Shown: one piece after another, positions 52,104 to 59,223 of the stretch
Position numbering within the stretch: position 1 is the first letter of the stretch
How the letters are laid out: each line of letters opens with the position of its first letter
Source: Planctomycetota bacterium
GTDB lineage: Bacteria > Planctomycetota > UBA1135 > GCA-002748355
DNA length: 59,223 bases
Direction: 5' to 3'
Assembly: GCA_002685965.1 (NCBI GenBank)
Contig: NYZE01000162.1
Location: 1-59,223 of the forward strand
Program-made: the position numbers and the translations under genes
The notes under the pieces: generated by a model
Seen by the model: the letters and a program-made list of their open reading frames with translations, nothing else
Told to the model about the DNA's origin: nothing
The model's database searches: none

Positions 52104-53756
52104 CTACTTCGAGGCGACGACACGCAGCACCTCGTCGACCGACGTCTGGCCATCGATCACCTTGCGCGCGCCATCGTGGACGAGCGACTTCATGCCGATC
52201 GAACTCTCCGCGTAGCCGCGGATCTTCAGCGTCGGCTCGCGCCGGAAGGTCATCTCACGGATCTCGTCGTCCATGACCATCAACTCGAAGATCCCACGCC
52301 GGCCGCGATAGCCATTGCCACCGCAGGCCTCGCAACCGAAGGCCTCGTAGAGCGTGACGCCGCTGACCTGTTCCGGTGTCAGCCCGATCTGCCGCAGCTC
52401 GCTCACCTCTGGCTCGTGTGGCTTCTTGCAGTTCGGACACAGCATGCGCAACAGCCGCTGAGCGAGGACGGCCTGGATACTCGCGGCGACGAGGAAGGGC
52501 TTAACGCCCATGTCGATCAACCGCGCGAGCGCCGAAGGCGCATCGTTCGTGTGCAGCGTGGAAAACACGAGGTGACCCGTGAGTGCCGCCTGAATCGCGA
52601 TCTCGGCGGTCTCGGGATCGCGAATCTCACCGACCAGGATGATGTTCGGCGCTTGGCGCAGCATGGCGCGCAGGATGCGGGAGAAGTCGAGCCCGATCTG
52701 ATGGCGCACCTGACACTGGTTGATCCCGCCGATGTGGTATTCGACCGGATCCTCAGCAGTGATGATCTTGACGTCGGGCCGGTTGAGTTCGCGCAGCGCC
52801 GCATACAAGGTCGTCGTCTTGCCGGATCCAGTCGGACCAGTGACGAGGAAGATGCCGTTCGGTCTCTTGATCAACCGCTGGAACGTGTCGTGATCGTCGC
52901 CGGAGAACCCGAGCGCCGCGAGCGAAACGAGCCCTTCGTCCTTGTCTAGCAAACGCATGACGATCGACTCGCCGTGGTTACCGGGCAGGATCGACGTGCG
53001 GATGTCGATGTCACGCCCCTTGGCACGGAACAGGATGCGACCGTCCTGCGGCTTGCGTTTCTCGGCGATGTCGAGGCTCGCCATGATTTTGAGCCGCGAG
53101 ATCAACGAGCCCTGCAGGTTCTTCGGGTGCCGCGCCCCCTCCCTGAGCACGCCGTCGACGCGGTAGCGCACACGCACGCTCTCCTCGAACGGTTCGATGT
53201 GAATGTCGGAAGCGCGCGCCGCCATCGCTTCCTCGATCGTCTGGTGCACGAGCCGGATGATCGGCGCCTCGGCATCGTCCTCGCCCAAGGCCTCGGCGCT
53301 CTTACCGCGCGCACCGACGGTCTTCTGATCGCCGTAGTAGTCCTCGAGCGCGCGCTCGAGAGCGGCCGGTGTGCACAGCGCCGCCCGCACCTCGCCACCG
53401 GCGACGAAGCCGAGATTGTCGAGCACGAACACGCGCTCCGGATCGTCGATCGCGACGAACAACACACCCTTCAAGTCGGCGACCGGCACCGTGCGGTTGT
53501 CGATCGCGACATTCCCGGGCAATCGCTGCACGACCGCGTCCGGAATCCGCTTGGAGCCGACGTCGACGAACTTGAGTCCGGCCGCCGGCGCCACACCCTT
53601 ACGGTAGACATCGGTGTCGGAAAGCAGGCCCAACTCGACGATCGCTTCGGCCAACGGTCGTCGCCGCGACCGCGCGTACTGGTCCGCCTCTTCGAGGGAC
53701 GCAGCGTCCAGGGCGCCACTGCTCTCGAGGTGTTGTCGGATCGCGTCGTCGTTCAT
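52104..53756 (-). CDS. Type IV pilus assembly / type II secretion ATPase PilB/GspE (paralogue 2)
   Basis: 550 residues. The N-terminal MshEN-like domain (LESSGALDAASLEEADQYAR, AEAIVELGLLSDTDVYRKGV) differs from paralogue 1. The motor is intact: Walker A GPTGSGKTTTLYAAL, ITAEDPVEYHIGGINQCQVR, Walker B IILVGEIRDPETA and FSTLHTNDAPSALARLIDMG. The zinc site has CPNC and CEAC about 34 residues apart. Two assembly ATPases alongside a single PilT suggest two machines (pilus and type II secretion), or a motor with two different subunits; the sequence cannot decide. It is preceded by a DUF1573 gene with a 52 bp gap and followed by the parvulin lipoprotein. Confidence 0.9.
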   Translation of the reverse strand: MNDDAIRQHLESSGALDAASLEEADQYARSRRRPLAEAIVELGLLSDTDVYRKGVAPAAGLKFVDVGSKRIPDAVVQRLPGNVAIDNRTVPVADLKGVLFVAIDDPERVFVLDNLGFVAGGEVRAALCTPAALERALEDYYGDQKTVGARGKSAEALGEDDAEAPIIRLVHQTIEEAMAARASDIHIEPFEESVRVRYRVDGVLREGARHPKNLQGSLISRLKIMASLDIAEKRKPQDGRILFRAKGRDIDIRTSILPGNHGESIVMRLLDKDEGLVSLAALGFSGDDHDTFQRLIKRPNGIFLVTGPTGSGKTTTLYAALRELNRPDVKIITAEDPVEYHIGGINQCQVRHQIGLDFSRILRAMLRQAPNIILVGEIRDPETAEIAIQAALTGHLVFSTLHTNDAPSALARLIDMGVKPFLVAASIQAVLAQRLLRMLCPNCKKPHEPEVSELRQIGLTPEQVSGVTLYEAFGCEACGGNGYRGRRGIFELMVMDDEIREMTFRREPTLKIRGYAESSIGMKSLVHDGARKVIDGQTSVDEVLRVVASK

Positions 53757-53808
53757 GCGCGTGACAAAGGGTCTTCAGCGGAGTGGAGCCAGGCTCCGTC
53801 GTTTCGCT

Positions 53809-55044
53809 TTAGCGCACGATTGCCAGGAATGCGACGACCTTCGGCGGCAGTTTGTCGCTCGCAAAGCGGACGCGGACCTTGCCGGAAAGGCGTCCCTTCG
53901 GGACGTCAGCCGGTATCGTGACGCGAATCGACGCTGACCTGCCGTCCTGGGAAACACACTCGGCGGTAACGGTGGTCTTTGGCCGCAAATCGAGGAAATC
54001 GACCCCGGTGACCTCGAAGCGGTCCGCGGGATCCACGGCGGCCAGGTGAATGTCGCGCGTCCCGCCCTTGCCCTTGGGCACGATGCCGTAGGACAGGAAC
54101 GACGGGCTGGCCGAGATCGACGGCTTGACCAGCATGTACACGTTGATCTCGAAGGTGTCCTTGCGGTCGGTATCGAAGTGGATCAATCCGCCGACACTCC
54201 GCTCGGTCAACCCCGGGCCAACCTTGCCGCGGACCTTCCACACCGAGCCGTCCGGCCGGCCCTCCGCAGCCTCGAGATGACTCGCCTTCTTGGCCTCGAT
54301 CTTGAACGCATCCGGCGCCCCATTCCAACGCTCGACGACGAACGGTTTCTTGTCGCGCGACTTCACGGTGAACTCGAACTCGCGGGTCGATCGGATGGAC
54401 AGTAGCCCGAGGTCGAGCGAGGTTCGCGCTTGGCCGTCGTGCTCAACAATGAACTCGCGCACGCCGATCGTCGACAGCGACAGACGAATCGACGACACGT
54501 CCGGGTCCGACGTATCGACACGAACCTCGGTGTAGATGCGCCCTTGCCGATCGGGGACCAGGATGCGCGCCTCGAGGCGTCCCGTCGCGCCCTTCGGCAC
54601 GAGAATGGGCTTCGGCAAGCCACCCTTGGGGATCACGTGCTCCTTGTCGCCAATCCACACGACGATGCCCTGGCAGGCACATGAGCTCATGATGTTCGTG
54701 ATGCGTTGATCCCTGTCGGTCGGATTGCGCAACTCGAACTTGCCAACCAACTTGGTATTCACGGGCTGCTCGCCAAAGTCCTTGTCGACTGGCTGTAGCC
54801 AACCCTGCTTGCGCCTGTCCTGCTCGTGCAGGAGCTCCCGCTCGCGTGCCCACTGGCCAACCTTGCCGGGCAGGCTCTTGAGTTCGACGGCCCGGATGGT
54901 CCGAATCTTCGATTGGCCGGCGGGAATCGTCCGGCGGTGTAGCGGCTCCGCCATCGCCTTCTCACTGCAGGAGACGCCCGACAGGCCGGAAATGGCGATC
55001 ACCGTGGCAAACGCGGCGAGAGAGCAGACGGGTTCGGGTTTCAT
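53809..55044 (-). CDS. DUF1573-like lipoprotein or secreted protein
   Basis: 411 residues. The N-terminus is a signal sequence (LAAFATVIAISGLSGVSC) with a Cys suitable for lipidation. The DUF1573-like Ig module is visible at KFELRNPTDRDQRITNIMSS, ending in the conserved SSCACQG. Two more Ig-like strand sets follow (TREFEFTVKSRDKKPFVVER, SFLSYGIVPKGKGGTRDIHL). DUF1573 proteins are common surface or periplasmic proteins in planctomycetes and Bacteroidetes, and their function is not known. It heads the pilus-motor series (52 bp before pilB paralogue 2) and has a TATACT box upstream. Confidence 0.8.
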   Translation of the reverse strand: MKPEPVCSLAAFATVIAISGLSGVSCSEKAMAEPLHRRTIPAGQSKIRTIRAVELKSLPGKVGQWARERELLHEQDRRKQGWLQPVDKDFGEQPVNTKLVGKFELRNPTDRDQRITNIMSSCACQGIVVWIGDKEHVIPKGGLPKPILVPKGATGRLEARILVPDRQGRIYTEVRVDTSDPDVSSIRLSLSTIGVREFIVEHDGQARTSLDLGLLSIRSTREFEFTVKSRDKKPFVVERWNGAPDAFKIEAKKASHLEAAEGRPDGSVWKVRGKVGPGLTERSVGGLIHFDTDRKDTFEINVYMLVKPSISASPSFLSYGIVPKGKGGTRDIHLAAVDPADRFEVTGVDFLDLRPKTTVTAECVSQDGRSASIRVTIPADVPKGRLSGKVRVRFASDKLPPKVVAFLAIVR

Positions 55045-55106
55045 CGTTCGGAACGGGTTTTCCGCAGCGGTCAGCTCTTGGCTTGAAGCGAGCCTCGGGT
55101 TGGATA

Positions 55107-55112
55107 AGTATA
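55107..55112 (-). promoter_or_regulatory. Candidate -10 box (TATACT)
   Basis: A five-of-six -10 match on the minus strand about 60 bp before the DUF1573 gene. No convincing -35 was found. It probably drives the DUF1573-pilB-pilT series. Confidence 0.32.
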
Positions 55113-55238
55113 GCCCCCGTCGGCGTCACTTCCCTTGTCGCGACTCCATAGCCGCAGTGGGATGGAGAGGCTACGTCGCTGGGGCTGGCGAAGACGACTC
55201 CCCACTGCTTTCACTCCGCCGGAGTTCTCACCATCGGT

Positions 55239-55870
55239 ATGCCGACCCGGTTTGTCAGATTGTCCGCCAGCCTGTGCCTCCTGGCTCTGTTGCAGGGCTG
55301 CTGCGGAGTTCTCGTCGGCGTGTTCGGCTGCGGTGCAGGTTCTCCGCTCGTGCGGGTCAACTGGGACTCCCCCACCAGAAGCCTGCGCACGTTGCGCGCC
55401 GCGATCCGTCACGGCGATGCCCGGGTGATCTACGAGTGTTTCTCGGAGGAGTTCAAGAGGCAGCACGGTGTCGACGGCTTGGCGTTTGCCGTGGCCTGGG
55501 AACAGATGCAGGCCAAGGTCCCGGGCATCGTCTTGGCCGGGGAAGCAGAGATCATCGAGAAGAGCGCTCCGACCGCGAGGACACGCGAATACCTGATGGA
55601 CGCACACGGCCATCGCTTCCGGGTCGTCCTCGTTGCGCGCGACTACTGGGAGACCGGACGACAACGCCAGCGCAACAAGGACGAAGTCATCGTCGAGGGC
55701 CACTACGTCAGCCCCGACACGTCGGTGCTCAAACACGACGCCCTCACCGGCACTGTGACGGCCGTCATCAAGACCTTCGAACTCGTCGGACTCGAGCGCC
55801 AAGACATCGCATTCGTGCGCGCTGGAACCGAATGGAAAGTGCGTAGCCTGCAACCCCTGCAAGAGAAGCA

Positions 55871-55874
<4 letters not shown>
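55239..55874 (+). CDS. Small lipoprotein of unknown function
   Basis: 211 residues with a lipoprotein signal (LSASLCLLALLQGC, then C). The body has an NTF2-like look: a helix (SLRTLRAAIRHGDARVIYEC, with FSEEF) and several strands, ending in AGTEWKVRSLQPL, typical of SnoaL-type folds that bind small molecules. The match is by pattern only. The stop overlaps the pyruvate phosphate dikinase start as GTGA, so the two are co-translated. The 194 bp gap to the divergent DUF1573 gene holds the candidate -10 box above. Confidence 0.75.
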
Positions 55875-58531
<2,657 letters not shown>

Positions 58532-58719
58532 CCAAGAAGGGCGTCAGCAGCGACACCCAGATCCAGAGTCATCCTCGGACCGGCGGGGCGCGAGGGTGTA
58601 GGGGATAGGTCCACGTCGCCGCATCGCCGCCACTCACGATCCCGATGAAGAGTCTTGGGGGTGCCATGCTGCAGTGGACTGCGGTCCTCGGCGGCCACGA
58701 CCACCATCACGACCAGTCG

Positions 58720-58998
58720 CTAGCCCCGCAGGCCCCGGTAGATGGCGACGCAGCCCGCGAGGACAAAAAACGGCCCCACGACGAAGCCCAACAACCAGAA
58801 CCACGCCGGCCAACCGTTGCCCGCCGCGAGGACCGAATAGAGCAGAATCAGAGAACCCACCGCGGCGAATCCCAGGCCGGTCAGGACGTCCTTGTACGTG
58901 AACTTCTCGTCTTCGTCCGCGCTCATGTTCGAGTCGTCGTGGGCAAACTCGCGTGCAGCGGGAGGCTCGAAGGAATCCCCCGTGCTCTCAGTCATCAT
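58720..58998 (-). CDS. Small two-TM membrane protein of unknown function
   Basis: 92 residues from the ATG at 58998 (next codon is also ATG), preceded by GGGGAATG; an open frame extends 10 codons further but lacks support. The N-terminus is acidic (SMSADEDEKFTYKD in part). Two hydrophobic helices follow: VLTGLGFAAVGSLILLYSVL and WFWLLGFVVGPFFVLAGCVA. No known family was recognised. It stands alone: the 188 bp gap to ppdK (58532-58719) shows no feature and it converges with ppdK. Confidence 0.6.
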   Translation of the reverse strand: MMTESTGDSFEPPAAREFAHDDSNMSADEDEKFTYKDVLTGLGFAAVGSLILLYSVLAAGNGWPAWFWLLGFVVGPFFVLAGCVAIYRGLRG

Positions 58999-59062
58999 TC
59001 CCCATCCTACCCACCTCACCAACCTCACGCGTTGATGGGACTCCTGTTGGCTTAGGTGGGAA

Positions 59063-59098
59063 CTCGCCTTAGGGACTCCAAGCAGCCCCTAAGGCGAG
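59063..59098. terminator. Perfect 12-bp stem-loop
   Basis: CTCGCCTTAGGG and CCCTAAGGCGAG flank a 12-base loop. No U-run follows, so it may be a bidirectional barrier or an operator rather than an intrinsic terminator. It lies upstream of the small membrane gene and of the gene that starts at the right edge. Confidence 0.45.
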
Positions 59099-59144
59099 CT
59101 TGTTCGTCCGGAAGGTCAGCGATCTTCTCACCAGCGCTGCAATG

Positions 59145-59223
59145 ATGAGCCGCATGGGGCGACTCTTCATCTTCTGCTTGTGTGCACTCGCCAGCGCCCA
59201 GGGCCTCTGTAGCCAGCAGGCCT
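59145..59223 (+). CDS. Start of a secreted-protein gene, cut by the right edge
   Basis: Near 59145 a pair of ATG codons is followed by a hydrophobic stretch of signal-peptide type (LFIFCLCALASAQ). Only about 26 codons are in the window and the frame of the start relative to the hydrophobic part should be confirmed, so this is a weak call. No product can be named. Confidence 0.3.
   Translation, partial: MSRMGRLFIFCLCALASAQGLCSQQA

Overview
The window is a GC-rich, gene-dense bacterial chromosome segment with 39 proposed protein genes and no intergenic stretch above about 300 bp. The longest gaps are 14313-14589, 21111-21380, 45388-45640 and 9182-9417. I see no rRNA, tRNA, CRISPR array, phage genes, transposase or attachment site. 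The gene content suggests an uncultured member of the Planctomycetota. The hints are an ECF sigma factor carrying a membrane segment and carboxypeptidase-regulatory-like repeats, a Ser/Thr kinase joined to a formylglycine-generating-enzyme-like (FGE) domain, many secreted proteins with 'SAPRVGN/GAPP'-type C-terminal modules, DUF1573 and OmpA lipoproteins, and acidic one-TM proteins. The taxonomic call is inference from this content, not from a marker-gene tree.

Layout. 1-9181 (minus): secreted M36-like metalloprotease cut by the left edge, ECF sigma/membrane fusion, a two-haem YVTN protein and a secreted protein of unknown function. 9418-10655 (plus): RdgC-like protein with a coupled partner, converging on a DUF5658 membrane protein. 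11183-14312 (minus): TMTC-like membrane/TPR protein overlapping a HEAT+vWA protein. 14590-23243 (minus): information processing, with a zinc-ribbon coiled-coil protein coupled to SelB, the primary sigma factor RpoD and the primase DnaG. 23304-23697 (plus): a small lipoprotein gene with an apparent +1 frameshift. 23716-45387 (minus): a long co-directional series of RsmA, FGE-like lipoprotein, OmpA lipoprotein, HTH/TM protein, two CNNM/CorC proteins, histidine kinase, PilC, and a tightly coupled Ser/Thr kinase-lipoprotein-PP2C trio, headed by a 2107-residue secreted protein. 45641-47476 (plus): GT-C type membrane glycosyltransferase ending in two EF-hands. 47617-55044 (minus): type IV pilus motor genes (two PilB paralogues, PilT) with a parvulin lipoprotein, a DUF1573 lipoprotein and a TPR protein. 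55239-58531 (plus): lipoprotein coupled to pyruvate phosphate dikinase. 58720-59223: small membrane protein and the start of another secreted protein.

Many neighbours share 4-base start/stop overlaps (GTGA, ATGA, TTGA), so much of the minus strand is probably transcribed as operons. An imperfect palindromic repeat family recurs just downstream of stop codons. The most interesting points are the coupled kinase/lipoprotein/PP2C signalling trio, the RdgC two-gene unit, the EF-hand glycosyltransferase, the sigma-factor membrane fusion, the giant secreted protein and the repeat family.
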